In this document: positions 15,885 through 27,867 of the stretch, piece after piece
How the letters are laid out: each line of letters begins with the position of its first letter
Position numbering within the stretch: position 1 is the first letter of the stretch
NCBI GenBank assembly: GCA_023150295.1
Contig: JAKLLE010000004.1
Coordinates: 21,607-85,606, forward strand
Direction: 5' to 3'
Source of the DNA: Giesbergeria sp.
GTDB lineage: Bacteria; Pseudomonadota; Gammaproteobacteria; Burkholderiales; Burkholderiaceae_C
DNA length: 64,000 bases
Translations under genes and position numbers: made by a program
The notes under the pieces: generated by a model
The model's database searches: none
Told to the model about the DNA's origin: nothing
Seen by the model: the letters and a program-made list of their open reading frames with translations, nothing else

Positions 15885-18554
15885 ATGTTCAATGAGCTGG
15901 TCAAAAGCATTGCGCTGTTGCTGGCACTGTGTTTTCTGCACGGCATGCAGATGCGCTGGTGGCCGCGCGAGGCCAGGGGCGGCCGGACGGCCAGCGGGCT
16001 GCTGTTCGGCACCGTCTGCGCCATTGGCATGCTTGCGCCGGTGGTGTCGGTGCCCGGGGCGGCCATCGATGTGCGCACGGTGGTGCTGTCGCTGGCAGGC
16101 GTCTTTGGCGGCCCCCTGGTGGCCTTGATCGCCGCCGCCATCGCCGCCGTAGCAAGGTTGTGGATCGGCGGCGCCGGAACGCTTGCAGGGCTGCTGGTGA
16201 TCGCCCTGTCCGCCACCCTGGGCTGCGCCTTTCGCTGGGCCCATCTGCAAGGCAAGCTGTCCATCCGGCCGCTGCACCTGCTGGGGCTGGCCGTGGTGGT
16301 GCATGTGCTGGCACTGGGGGTGGCTACGGCGCTTCCCAGTGCACTGGCGCTGAGCACCCACCGGGGCATTATTCTTCCGCTGCTGCTGCTGCTGTCGCTG
16401 CCGTTGACGGCGCTGGTCGGCTGGCTGCTGCAGGATGTGGAGAACCGCCTTGCCACCGAACGCGCGCTGCGCGAGAGCACCGCTCGGCTGCACGCCGTGA
16501 CCCATGCGATCTCTGACGGGCTGCTGGTGCTGGACGAGCGCGGTACGGTGCTCGAAGTGCTCTCCCCCGACCACACCAGCCTGCTCGCGCCTCCTGCACA
16601 GTTGCGCGGGCGCCGCCTGCAGGATGCACTCCCCCCCGAACAGGCCGCACAGTGGATGGCGCTGCTCCACCAGACCCTGGCCAGCGGCCAGGCCCAGCAC
16701 ATGGCGTACCGCATCGACACCCCGCAAGGCCCGCGCTGCTACGAAGGGCGCGCCCACCCGCTGGGCCTGCTGCAAGGGGGGCTGCGCACCGTAGTGTTTG
16801 CCGCGCACGACACGACCGAGCAGCAGCAGACCCTGGCCGCACTGCGCGAATCGGAACTGCGCTTTCGCACCCTGCTGCACGACATTCCCTCGATCTCGGT
16901 CCAGGGCTACCTGCCCGACCGCACCACGACCTACTGGAACAAGGCCTCCGAGCAGTTGTACGGCTACACCGAACAGGAGGCCGTGGGCAAGAACCTGCTC
17001 GACCTGATCGTTCCCCCCGCCATGCACGAGGTGGTGCACCAGGCCACGGACGCCATGTTCCGCGATGGCACGCCCATTCCTGCGGGCGAGCTGCGCCTGC
17101 AGCGCAAGGACGGCAGCCAGGTGGACGTGTTCTCCAGCCATGCCCGGATCGACGTGCCAGGGCAGGCGCCCGAGCTGTTCTGCATCGACATCGACATCTC
17201 CGGGCGCAAGGCCGCCGAAGAGCAGGTGCACTACATGGCGTACTTCGATCCGCTGACCGGCCTGCCCAACCGCCGCCTGCTGACCGACCGCCTGCAGCAG
17301 GTGCTGGCGGGCAGTGCCCGCACCGGCCTGAACGCCGCCGTGCTGTTCATCGACCTGGACCAGTTCAAGACCCTGAACGACAGCCGGGGGCACGAGGTGG
17401 GCGACCAGTTGCTGGTGGAGACCGCCCGGCGCCTGCAGGCCTGCGTGCGCAGCCAGGACACCGTGGCCCGCCTGGGGGGTGACGAGTTCGTGGTGGTGCT
17501 GCACAACCTCAGCACCGACACGGCGGAGGCCGCCGCCCAGGTGCGTGCGCTGGGTGACAAGATGCTGTGCCAACTGCGCCAGCCCTACCTGGTGGGCGGC
17601 CAGGAGCACCATGTGACGGCCAGCGTGGGCGCCACCATGCTGGACCCCGACCAGGCCTCGGTGGAAGACCTGCTCAAGCAGGCCGACCTGGCCATGTACC
17701 GCGCCAAGGACGAAGGCCGCAACACGCTGCGCTTTTTCGACCCGGTGATGCAGGCCAGCGTGAACCAGCGTGTGCTGCTGGAGGCCGAAATGCACCGGGG
17801 CCTGCGCAACCACGAGTTCGTGCTGTACTACCAGCCCCAGGTCAATGCCGAGGGCACCATCGTGGGTGCTGAGGTGCTGGTGCGCTGGCTGCACCCCGAC
17901 AAGGGGCTGATCCCGCCGGGTGTGTTCATCCCGCTGGCAGAGGAAACCGGCCTGATCCTGCCGCTGGGGCGCTGGGTGCTTGAAACCGCGCTGCATCAGC
18001 AGGCCCGCTGGCGCTCCGACGCTCGCATGGACGGGCTGAACCTCTCGGTCAACGTCAGTGCGCGGCAGTTCCGCCAGGACGTGTTCGTGTCCGAGCTGCG
18101 CGACCTGCTGCGGGCCAGCGGCGCCAACCCCAGGCGCATCAAGCTCGAACTCACCGAAAGCCTGCTGCTGCAGGACGTGGACGGCGTGATCGCGCTGATG
18201 CAGGAGCTGCGCGCGCTGGGCCTGGGCCTGTCGCTGGACGACTTTGGCACGGGCTACTCCAGCCTGGGCTACCTCAAACGCCTGCCCCTGGACCAGATCA
18301 AGATCGACCAGGGCTTTGTGCGTGGCGTGCTGCTGGATCCCAAGGACGCCGCCATTGCCCACAGCATCGTGACCCTGGCCCACAGCCTGGGCTTGGGCGT
18401 GATTGCCGAGGGCGTGGAAACCGAGGCCCACCACCGCTTCCTGCTGGAGCACGGCTGCCACGACTTCCAGGGCTACCTGTTCGGGCGGCCCGAACCGCTG
18501 GGTCTGTTCGAACAACGCGTGCACGCACAGCAGACCTGCTCCACCCTCAAGTAA
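15885..18554 (+). CDS. Membrane diguanylate cyclase/phosphodiesterase with PAS domains
   Basis: An 889-residue c-di-GMP enzyme. About 190 N-terminal residues form a multi-pass membrane region of the LytS 5TMR type (GTVCAIGMLAPVVSVPG and GGPLVALIAAAIAAVARL). Two PAS-like domains follow (about 205-320 and 330-455), then GGDEF (intact GGDEF at 531-535, with the RxxD inhibitory site RSQD five residues upstream) and EAL. The EAL signature is EVL at 663-665, and the other catalytic blocks (NVSARQF, ELTESLLL, DDFGTGYSS, IKIDQGFV) are present. Both activities look possible. The start at 15885 is ATG; a TTG 33 nt upstream is less likely. Confidence 0.9.
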   Translation: MFNELVKSIALLLALCFLHGMQMRWWPREARGGRTASGLLFGTVCAIGMLAPVVSVPGAAIDVRTVVLSLAGVFGGPLVALIAAAIAAVARLWIGGAGTLAGLLVIALSATLGCAFRWAHLQGKLSIRPLHLLGLAVVVHVLALGVATALPSALALSTHRGIILPLLLLLSLPLTALVGWLLQDVENRLATERALRESTARLHAVTHAISDGLLVLDERGTVLEVLSPDHTSLLAPPAQLRGRRLQDALPPEQAAQWMALLHQTLASGQAQHMAYRIDTPQGPRCYEGRAHPLGLLQGGLRTVVFAAHDTTEQQQTLAALRESELRFRTLLHDIPSISVQGYLPDRTTTYWNKASEQLYGYTEQEAVGKNLLDLIVPPAMHEVVHQATDAMFRDGTPIPAGELRLQRKDGSQVDVFSSHARIDVPGQAPELFCIDIDISGRKAAEEQVHYMAYFDPLTGLPNRRLLTDRLQQVLAGSARTGLNAAVLFIDLDQFKTLNDSRGHEVGDQLLVETARRLQACVRSQDTVARLGGDEFVVVLHNLSTDTAEAAAQVRALGDKMLCQLRQPYLVGGQEHHVTASVGATMLDPDQASVEDLLKQADLAMYRAKDEGRNTLRFFDPVMQASVNQRVLLEAEMHRGLRNHEFVLYYQPQVNAEGTIVGAEVLVRWLHPDKGLIPPGVFIPLAEETGLILPLGRWVLETALHQQARWRSDARMDGLNLSVNVSARQFRQDVFVSELRDLLRASGANPRRIKLELTESLLLQDVDGVIALMQELRALGLGLSLDDFGTGYSSLGYLKRLPLDQIKIDQGFVRGVLLDPKDAAIAHSIVTLAHSLGLGVIAEGVETEAHHRFLLEHGCHDFQGYLFGRPEPLGLFEQRVHAQQTCSTLK

Positions 18555-18604
18555 CGGGCCTGCAGTGCCGATATACCGGCATCCGTTCCCCCGGGAGTCC
18601 GGCC

Positions 18605-19666
18605 ATGAAAGTCACATCCTCCGCCCTGCAGTGGCAGGTGCAGCACAGCGCCACACGCGTGCAGACACAAAGCACCCGGCTGGAGGCCTGGGTTGGCCAG
18701 CGCCCCGCGCGGGCCGCCTCCGCAGCCATATCCCCACAGGCCCGTGCGCTGGCCTGGGGCAACGCCGCGCCCGTGGCACGCAACGCCCCAGCACCCCAGT
18801 CCGCGCCCAGCACCAAGGTGCGGGATGCCGACGCATCCCAGGCGCTGACCCCGCACCTGGCCATGCTGCGCGACCTGATCGAACGCATGACCGGCATCCG
18901 CGCGCAAGAGCTGCGCCTGGCCGACGCCCCAGCAGCCGAACCCGTGGTGCTGCAAGACCCCAGCGCCGCCGCCGCTGCCACACCCGCAAGCGCCGGGTTT
19001 GGCTTGGAATACGAACAACACACCCTGCTTGAAGAAACCGAGCAGACCCAGTGGGCCGCCCAGGGCGTGGTGCGCACTGCCGATGGGCAGGAAATCCACT
19101 TCAGCCTGCAACTGCAGATGCAACGCAGTTACCGAGAGGAAACACATCTGCTGGTGCGCCTGGGCAACGCCGTCCAGCCGGTGGATCCACTGGTCATCAA
19201 CTTTGACGGCACGGCCGCGCAACTGCAGGATCTGCGCTTTGCCTTCGACCTGGACGGTGATGGCCACACCGAGCAAGTGCCCTTGCTGGCAGGCCAGCGC
19301 GCCTACCTGGCGCTGGACGGCAACCAGAACCAACGCATCGACAATGGACGCGAACTGTTCGGCCCCGCCACCGGCAACGGCTACGGCGAACTGGCCGCGC
19401 ACGACGACGACGGCAATGGCTGGATCGACGCCAACGACACCGTGTACGGCGAGCTGCGGCTGTGGACCCCCGAAGCCGACGGGCCCGGCCAGCTGCGCAC
19501 CCTGCAGGAGGCAGGCGTGGGCGCCCTGGCCGTGTCGTCCGCCGACACCCCGTTCTCGCTGCGCACCGCCGACAACCGCACGCTGGGCGCCGTGCGCGCC
19601 ACCAGCGTGTACCTGCGCGAAGACGGTGGCGTGGGAACCACGCAGCAGATTGACCTGGTGGTCTGA
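18605..19666 (+). CDS. Hypothetical protein with EF-hand-like calcium loops
   Basis: A 353-residue protein of unknown function. The first 150 residues are Ala/Gln/Pro-rich and low in hydrophobic segments, and no signal peptide is visible. The C-terminal half has a beta-rich stretch and two Asp-rich loops, DLDGDGHTE (from residue 215) and DDDGNGWIDANDT (from residue 267), which match the DxDxDG calcium-binding pattern, plus a third Asn/Asp loop DGNQNQRIDNG between them. It begins 50 nt after the GGDEF/EAL gene, with GGAGTCCGGCC upstream of the ATG. The layout suggests a secreted or surface protein possibly linked to c-di-GMP signalling, which is inference. Confidence 0.7.
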   Translation: MKVTSSALQWQVQHSATRVQTQSTRLEAWVGQRPARAASAAISPQARALAWGNAAPVARNAPAPQSAPSTKVRDADASQALTPHLAMLRDLIERMTGIRAQELRLADAPAAEPVVLQDPSAAAAATPASAGFGLEYEQHTLLEETEQTQWAAQGVVRTADGQEIHFSLQLQMQRSYREETHLLVRLGNAVQPVDPLVINFDGTAAQLQDLRFAFDLDGDGHTEQVPLLAGQRAYLALDGNQNQRIDNGRELFGPATGNGYGELAAHDDDGNGWIDANDTVYGELRLWTPEADGPGQLRTLQEAGVGALAVSSADTPFSLRTADNRTLGAVRATSVYLREDGGVGTTQQIDLVV

Positions 19667-19674
19667 GCGCCTTG

Positions 19675-20007
19675 CTACCAGGCGCCCTGTGTCTCCTGCC
19701 GCACCCAGTCGGCGTACGCCGCGCTCGCCTGCAGGGGCTGCACCACCAATTGCGGCAAGGTATAGGGGTGCTGGGCCTGCAACAACTCCATCAGGCCCTG
19801 CACCGCCTGGGGCACGGTCTTGCAGACCAGGCGCCACTCGGCATCCTCGTGCAGCGCGCCCTCCCAGCGGTAGTGGGAGGTGATGGCTTCGACCTGCACA
19901 CAGGCGGCCAGGCGCCGCTCCAGCACGGCCTGTGCCAGGCGGCGGGCATCCTCTGCCGTGCCCACGGTGGTGGTCACGGCGCTGAGGGATTCGGAACAAA
20001 GAGTCAT
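19675..20007 (-). CDS. cutA: Divalent cation tolerance protein CutA
   Basis: A 110-residue CutA1-family trimeric protein implicated in copper and divalent-metal tolerance. Recognisable family blocks are RRLAACVQVEAITSHYRWEG and EWRLVCKTV, followed by the C-terminal Trp-rich tail. It converges on the calcium-loop gene (8 nt between stops) and is divergent from zwf. Confidence 0.93.
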   Translation of the reverse strand: MTLCSESLSAVTTTVGTAEDARRLAQAVLERRLAACVQVEAITSHYRWEGALHEDAEWRLVCKTVPQAVQGLMELLQAQHPYTLPQLVVQPLQASAAYADWVRQETQGAW

Positions 20008-20102
20008 GGGGGCTTACCTCGCCGCGCCAGTCTGCCACGGCGGGCCGCTTCGCCCCCATTCGGTAGCCCCTGGGCAACACCGGGTACAAAAAGAATCCGC
20101 CA

Positions 20103-20117
20103 TGTAACCAAATTTCA
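20103..20117 (+). promoter_or_regulatory. HexR-like operator candidate upstream of zwf
   Basis: TGTAACCAAATTTCA matches 12 of 15 positions of the proteobacterial HexR palindrome TGTAATTAAATTACA, 31 nt before the zwf ATG in an AT-rich stretch (20101-20140) that must hold the zwf promoter. HexR is the usual repressor of Entner-Doudoroff genes and senses KDPG. No hexR gene lies in this window. Confidence 0.35.
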
Positions 20118-20148
20118 TTAAAATTCTTAAAAATTACCCATTCAGACC

Positions 20149-21626
<1,478 letters not shown>

Positions 21627-21627
<1 letters not shown>

Positions 21628-22319
21628 TGCCCGTGACCGAGCACCTGCATGCCACCCCGCAAGCCGTGGCAGCGCATATCGCGGGCTTGCTGCGCGCCGC
21701 TGTGGCTGCGCGCGGCCAAGCCAGCCTGGCGGTGTCGGGCGGCAGGTCGCCGGTGGCGCTGTTCGAGGCGCTGCGCACGCAGGCGCTGGACTGGGCACAG
21801 GTGCACATCGTGCTGGTGGACGAACGTGTGGTGCCGCACGGCCACGCCGACAGCAACACCGCCCTGATGCAGCGCCACCTGCTGCAGGGCCCGGCGGCTG
21901 CGGCGCGCTGGACGCCGTTTTTTGAAGCCCCACCGCCCGATGGCAGCCCCTCGGCGCTGGATGCCCTTGTGCACAGCGCCAGCGCGCGCCTGGCCGCCCT
22001 GCCCTGGCCGCTGGATGTGGCCGTGCTGGGCATGGGGGAGGACGCGCACACCGCATCACTTTTCGCAGGCGCGGCGGGCTACCAGCACGCCATCACCACG
22101 CCAGAACGGCTGGCCTGGGTGGTGCCCGACAGCGCAGCGCATGCACGCATCAGCCTGAGCCTGCAGGCCCTGCTGGCAGCGCGTGAACGGGTGCTGCCGC
22201 TGAGCGGCGCCGCCAAGCTCGCGGTGTACCGCCGCGCCGTGCAGCAGGCCGACCCGGCGCTGCCCATCTCCCTTGTGCTGACCTCCACGCAGGCGCCCAC
22301 CAGCGTCTGGATCGGATAA
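21627..22319 (+). CDS. pgl: 6-phosphogluconolactonase
   Basis: Hydrolyses 6-phosphogluconolactone to 6-phosphogluconate. The 230-residue protein has the NagB/Pgl-family blocks [13 protein letters not shown] near residue 35, LVDERVVP and [12 protein letters not shown]. The start at 21627 shares its A with the zwf stop, so the two are translationally coupled. The gap to edd is 4 nt. Confidence 0.96.
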
Positions 22320-22323
22320 GACC

Positions 22324-24162
<1,839 letters not shown>

Positions 24163-24184
24163 CCCTACCGTAGAAACCATTGCC

Positions 24185-24844
24185 ATGGCCACCACCTGCT
24201 TCACCCGCCCCGCCTTCCGCTCGCGCGTCGTGCCGGTCGTCGTCCTCCACAACCCGGCGCACGCCGTGCCCCTGGCCCACGCGCTGCTCGAAGGCGGCAT
24301 CGACGTGGTGGAGATCACCCTGCGCTCGGACGCTGCGCTCCAGGCCATCGAGGCCGTGGCCCAGGCCGTGCCGCAAATGCACACCGGCGCAGGCACCGTC
24401 ACACGCGTGGAAGACGTGCAGCGCGTGCTCGACGCCGGGGCCCGGTTTGCGCTGTCGCCGGGCTGCACCGACGCCCTGGTGGACGCGGTGGAGGCCGCAG
24501 CCCTGCCCTTCATCCCTGGCGTGATGACGCCCAGCGAAGTCATGCACCGGCGCGCGCAGGGCTTTCGCCTGATGAAGCTGTTTCCTGCGGCGCAGGCCGG
24601 TGGCCTGGGCATGCTCCAGGCGCTGGGCGCGCCGCTGGCCGACGTGCAGTTCTGCCCGACCGGCGGCGTCAGCCCCGAGAACCTGCAGGACTACCTGCGC
24701 CTGCCCAACGTGGCCATGGCCGGGGGCAGCTGGCTCGCCCCGGCCGATGTGCTGGCCGCAGGCGACTGGAACGCCATCACCCAGCGCGCACGCCAGGCCT
24801 GCGCGCTGGCGGAGCAGGCGGGCGGCCCTCCAGCGCGCCTCTAG
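24185..24844 (+). CDS. eda: KDPG aldolase (2-dehydro-3-deoxyphosphogluconate aldolase)
   Basis: Cleaves KDPG to pyruvate and glyceraldehyde-3-phosphate through a Schiff base. The start at 24185 gives 219 residues. The catalytic Lys is residue 131 in RLMKLFPAAQ, with VEITLRSD and CPTGGVSPEN as flanking family motifs. The stop TAG shares the palindrome CTAG (24841-24844) with the stop of the convergent glk. Confidence 0.97.
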   Translation: MATTCFTRPAFRSRVVPVVVLHNPAHAVPLAHALLEGGIDVVEITLRSDAALQAIEAVAQAVPQMHTGAGTVTRVEDVQRVLDAGARFALSPGCTDALVDAVEAAALPFIPGVMTPSEVMHRRAQGFRLMKLFPAAQAGGLGMLQALGAPLADVQFCPTGGVSPENLQDYLRLPNVAMAGGSWLAPADVLAAGDWNAITQRARQACALAEQAGGPPARL

Positions 24845-25809
24845 TCCAAAAGATCCAGCGCCCGCGCAGCCCCCTGCAGCGCAGGCGCCGCGCTGGGGTC
24901 GATGACCCAGCACGGGATGGACGCCAGGTACGGCTGGAAGCGTCCCTTGGCCTCGAAGCGTGCGCGAAAGGGGGACTGGTCGAACCACGCGCCCCACCGG
25001 GCCACCATGCCGCCGCCCAGGTACACGCCGCCGCGCGCGCCAAGGGTGAGCGCCAGGTTGCCCGCCACGCTGCCCAGAAAGCCGCAGAACAGCTCCATGG
25101 CCTGCAATGCCACCGGGTCCTGGGCCTGCAGCGCCCGTTCGCTGACCTGCGCGGCCGAGCTCACTTCCACCCCGGCCTGACCGGCGAGCTGGCGCACGGC
25201 GTGGTACAGGTCCACCAGGCCCGCGCCGCAAACCGCACGCTCGGCGGACACATGGCCGTAGCGTGCCTGCAGGATGGCCAGCACCTCCTGCTCCAGCGGG
25301 GTCTGCGCGGCCAGGGTCACGTGCCCGCCTTCGCCCGCGAGCGGTACGCCCGCGCTGGCGCCCGGCGGATACACCAGGCCCGACACCCCCAGGCCCGTGC
25401 CTGGCCCCACCAGCGCCACGGCGCAGCCGGGCACGGCGGCGCCCCCGCCCACCTGGCGCAGTTGCGCGGCGGTGAGCGTGGGCAGCGCCAGCGCCAGCGC
25501 AGTGAAGTCGTTGATGACGACCAGGCGTTGCAGGCCCAGCGACTCCTTCAGCGCCTGCTGCGAGAAGCTCCAGCTGTGGTTGGTCATGCGCACCGCATCG
25601 CCTGTGACCGGGTTGGCAATGCCCAAGGCCGCTTCGCGCGGGGTGGCAATGTCCACCTCGGCCAGGTAGGTGCGAATAGCGGCCTCCACCGTGGGGAACT
25701 GCGCGCAGGGCAGCACGCGCGCGTCGTGCAGGGTGCCGCTAGGCTGGTCTTGCCAGGCCAGGCGGATGTTGGTGCCGCCGATGTCGGCCAGCAGGCGCAG
25801 GGGTGTCAT
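24841..25809 (-). CDS. glk: Glucokinase
   Basis: Phosphorylates imported glucose to glucose-6-phosphate with ATP. The 322-residue protein opens with the phosphate loop LLADIGGTNIRLAW and has the Glk blocks VINDFTALALALP and VGPGTGLGVSGLV, GEGGHVTL and the GGVYLGGGMV stretch near the C terminus. It is the last gene of the minus-strand sugar-uptake run, 117 nt after the ABC ATPase gene, and that gap contains family A copy A4. Its stop overlaps the eda stop. Confidence 0.96.
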   Translation of the reverse strand: MTPLRLLADIGGTNIRLAWQDQPSGTLHDARVLPCAQFPTVEAAIRTYLAEVDIATPREAALGIANPVTGDAVRMTNHSWSFSQQALKESLGLQRLVVINDFTALALALPTLTAAQLRQVGGGAAVPGCAVALVGPGTGLGVSGLVYPPGASAGVPLAGEGGHVTLAAQTPLEQEVLAILQARYGHVSAERAVCGAGLVDLYHAVRQLAGQAGVEVSSAAQVSERALQAQDPVALQAMELFCGFLGSVAGNLALTLGARGGVYLGGGMVARWGAWFDQSPFRARFEAKGRFQPYLASIPCWVIDPSAAPALQGAARALDLLD

Positions 25810-25827
25810 GCGTTTTTTTAAATGAAA

Positions 25828-25879
25828 TTGGCCTCCAGCGCTTGATAGATAAGCGCTAGCAGCTATTATTTTTATAGCA
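25828..25879 (-). repeat. Family A repeat, copy A4 (between the sugar ABC ATPase and glk)
   Basis: Best-preserved intergenic copy. Minus strand reads GCTATAAAAATAATAGCTGC, then GCGCTT-N7-AAGCGC (loop ATCTATC) and GGAGGCCAA. It starts about 48 nt after the ATPase stop and ends about 19 nt before the glk ATG. No terminator T tract follows. Confidence 0.9.
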
Positions 25880-25926
25880 AACCATTCTGACGGCAGACCG
25901 GCCTTTGCACGGGCATTGCGGGCCTG

Positions 25927-26994
25927 TCACGCGAGCCGATGCTCGCTGCGGGCATCAAACCAATGGGCGTTGGCGGGCTCCAGCGCCAGGCCCACCTTGT
26001 CGCCGGGCCGCACGCGGGTTTGCGCGTTGGTGCGCAGGGTGACGGCGCCTGCGGCGGTGTCCACCACCACATAGGTGTCGGGGCCTGTAGGCTCCACCAC
26101 GCTGACCCGGCCGCGCCAGGGGGCGCTGTCCTGCAGGAGCAGGTGTTCGGGGCGCACGCCCAGCATCAGCTCCGCTGCGCTGGGCGCCGCGGGAGGCGCC
26201 AGGTCCAGCGCAGCGCCCTGGATGCCAAACTGCCCGCCCGTGGCCGCACCGCGCAGCAGGTTCATGGTGGGCGAGCCGATGAAGGTGGCCACGTAGGTGT
26301 TGGCCGGGCGGTGGTAGATGTCGTCGGGCGTGCCCAGTTGCTGCACCACGCCGCCCTTCATCACCGCGATGCGCGAGCCCAGCGTCATGGCCTCGACCTG
26401 GTCGTGCGTGACGTACACGCTGGTGATGCCGCTGGCCTGGTGCAGGCGCTTGATCTCGGCGCGCATCTCCACGCGCAGCTTGGCGTCCAGGTTGGACAGC
26501 GGCTCGTCGAACAAAAAGAGCTGAGGCTGGCGCGCCAGCGCCCGCCCCATGGCCACGCGCTGGCGCTGGCCGCCCGAAAGCTGGCTGGGCCGGCGGTCCA
26601 GCAGGTGGCCGATCTGCAGCATGGCCGCCACTTCGTCGATGCGCTTTTGGCGCTCGGCCTTGGGCATCTTGCGCATCTCCAGCGCAAAGCCGATGTTGTC
26701 GGCCACGCTCATGGTGGGGTAGAGCGCGTAGCTCTGGAACACCATGGCAATGTCGCGGTCGCGCGGGGGCATGCCCACCACGTTCTGGCCGCCGATGCGC
26801 ACTTCGCCCTCGGTGGGCGCATCCAGCCCGGCAATGATGTTGAGCAGCGTGGACTTGCCGCAGCCCGAGGGCCCGACCAGGATGAGGAACTCGCCCGGTG
26901 CCACGTGGATGTCCACCTTGTGCAGCACCTCCACGCTTTTGTCGCCCTTGCCGAAGCGCTTGTTGATGCCTGCGATCTGAAGTGATGACGCCAT
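25927..26994 (-). CDS. gtsD: ABC sugar importer ATP-binding subunit
   Basis: A 355-residue ATPase of the MalK/UgpC class. Walker A is GPSGCGKST near residue 40, the signature is LSGGQRQRV near 135, Walker B is LFLFDEP with downstream D-loop SNLDA, and a C-terminal TOBE/regulatory domain follows (LMLGVRPEHLLL). It is separated by 3 nt from the permease gene upstream. The gts name is taken from the similar glucose-transport cluster of Pseudomonas and rests on context with glk and the Entner-Doudoroff genes. Confidence 0.88.
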   Translation of the reverse strand: MASSLQIAGINKRFGKGDKSVEVLHKVDIHVAPGEFLILVGPSGCGKSTLLNIIAGLDAPTEGEVRIGGQNVVGMPPRDRDIAMVFQSYALYPTMSVADNIGFALEMRKMPKAERQKRIDEVAAMLQIGHLLDRRPSQLSGGQRQRVAMGRALARQPQLFLFDEPLSNLDAKLRVEMRAEIKRLHQASGITSVYVTHDQVEAMTLGSRIAVMKGGVVQQLGTPDDIYHRPANTYVATFIGSPTMNLLRGAATGGQFGIQGAALDLAPPAAPSAAELMLGVRPEHLLLQDSAPWRGRVSVVEPTGPDTYVVVDTAAGAVTLRTNAQTRVRPGDKVGLALEPANAHWFDARSEHRLA

Positions 26995-26997
26995 GAT

Positions 26998-27867
26998 TTA
27001 TCCCTTTACCGCGCCAGCCGTCAGACCGCGCACAAAAAACTTGCCTGCCAGCACATAGATCACCATGGTCGGCAGGCCCGCGATGATGGCGGCGGCCATG
27101 TCCACGTTGTAGGCCTTGACGCTGCTGCTGGTGTTGGCCAGGTTGTTGAGGCCCACGGTGATGGGCTTGGAGTCCGTGCCCGAGAACACCACGCCAAACA
27201 GAAAATCGTTCCAGATGGCGGTGAACTGCCAGATCAGCGTGACCATGATGATGGGCGTGGACAACGGAAGCACGATGCGCCATAAGATCTGCCAGAAGCT
27301 GGCCCCGTCCATGCGCGCAGCGTTCACCAGCTCCTGGGGAATGGCCGCGTAGTAGTTGCGAAAGAACAGCGTGGTGCCCGCCAGCCCCGCCAGGCAGTGC
27401 ACCAGCACCAGTCCGCCGATGGAGCTGGACAACCCCAGCCAGCCCAGCACCTGGCTCATGGGCAGCAGCACCACCTGGAAGGGCATGAACACGCCAAACA
27501 ACAGCAGGCCAAACAGCGTGTCGCTGCCGCGAAACTTCCACAGGCTCAGCACATAGCCGTTGAGCGCGCCCCACAGGGTCGACAGGAGCACGGCAGGAAC
27601 CGTCATGGCGACCGAGTTCCAGAAAAACGGGCGCAGGCCGTTGCAGTCCACCCCCGTGCAGGCGCTGGACCAGGCGGTGGACCATGCGGCCCCATTCAGG
27701 CTGCCGGGCAGCGCCAGCAACGATGTGGAACGGATCTCCTCCGCATCCTTGAACGAGGTGACCAGCATGGCGTACAGCGGAAGCAGGAAGAACGCCACCG
27801 CCAGCAGCAGCACGCCATACACCAGCAGGCGACCCACCGATGGAAAGACAAAGGGCTTAGCGGTCAT
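26998..27867 (-). CDS. gtsC: ABC sugar importer permease (MalG type)
   Basis: A 289-residue inner-membrane permease with six predicted helices. The EAA loop that docks the ATPase is ELVNAARMDGASFWQILWR near the C-terminal third. The start overlaps the end of the partner permease by 11 nt (27857-27867), typical of coupled subunits. Sugar specificity is inferred from the neighbouring glk. Confidence 0.9.
   Translation of the reverse strand: MTAKPFVFPSVGRLLVYGVLLLAVAFFLLPLYAMLVTSFKDAEEIRSTSLLALPGSLNGAAWSTAWSSACTGVDCNGLRPFFWNSVAMTVPAVLLSTLWGALNGYVLSLWKFRGSDTLFGLLLFGVFMPFQVVLLPMSQVLGWLGLSSSIGGLVLVHCLAGLAGTTLFFRNYYAAIPQELVNAARMDGASFWQILWRIVLPLSTPIIMVTLIWQFTAIWNDFLFGVVFSGTDSKPITVGLNNLANTSSSVKAYNVDMAAAIIAGLPTMVIYVLAGKFFVRGLTAGAVKG

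Noticed and set aside
15588..18524. A 978-codon open frame antisense to the GGDEF/EAL gene
   Set aside because: It is rich in His, Gln, Val and Ala with no domain, and mirrors the codon bias of the real gene on the other strand, a common artefact at this GC content.
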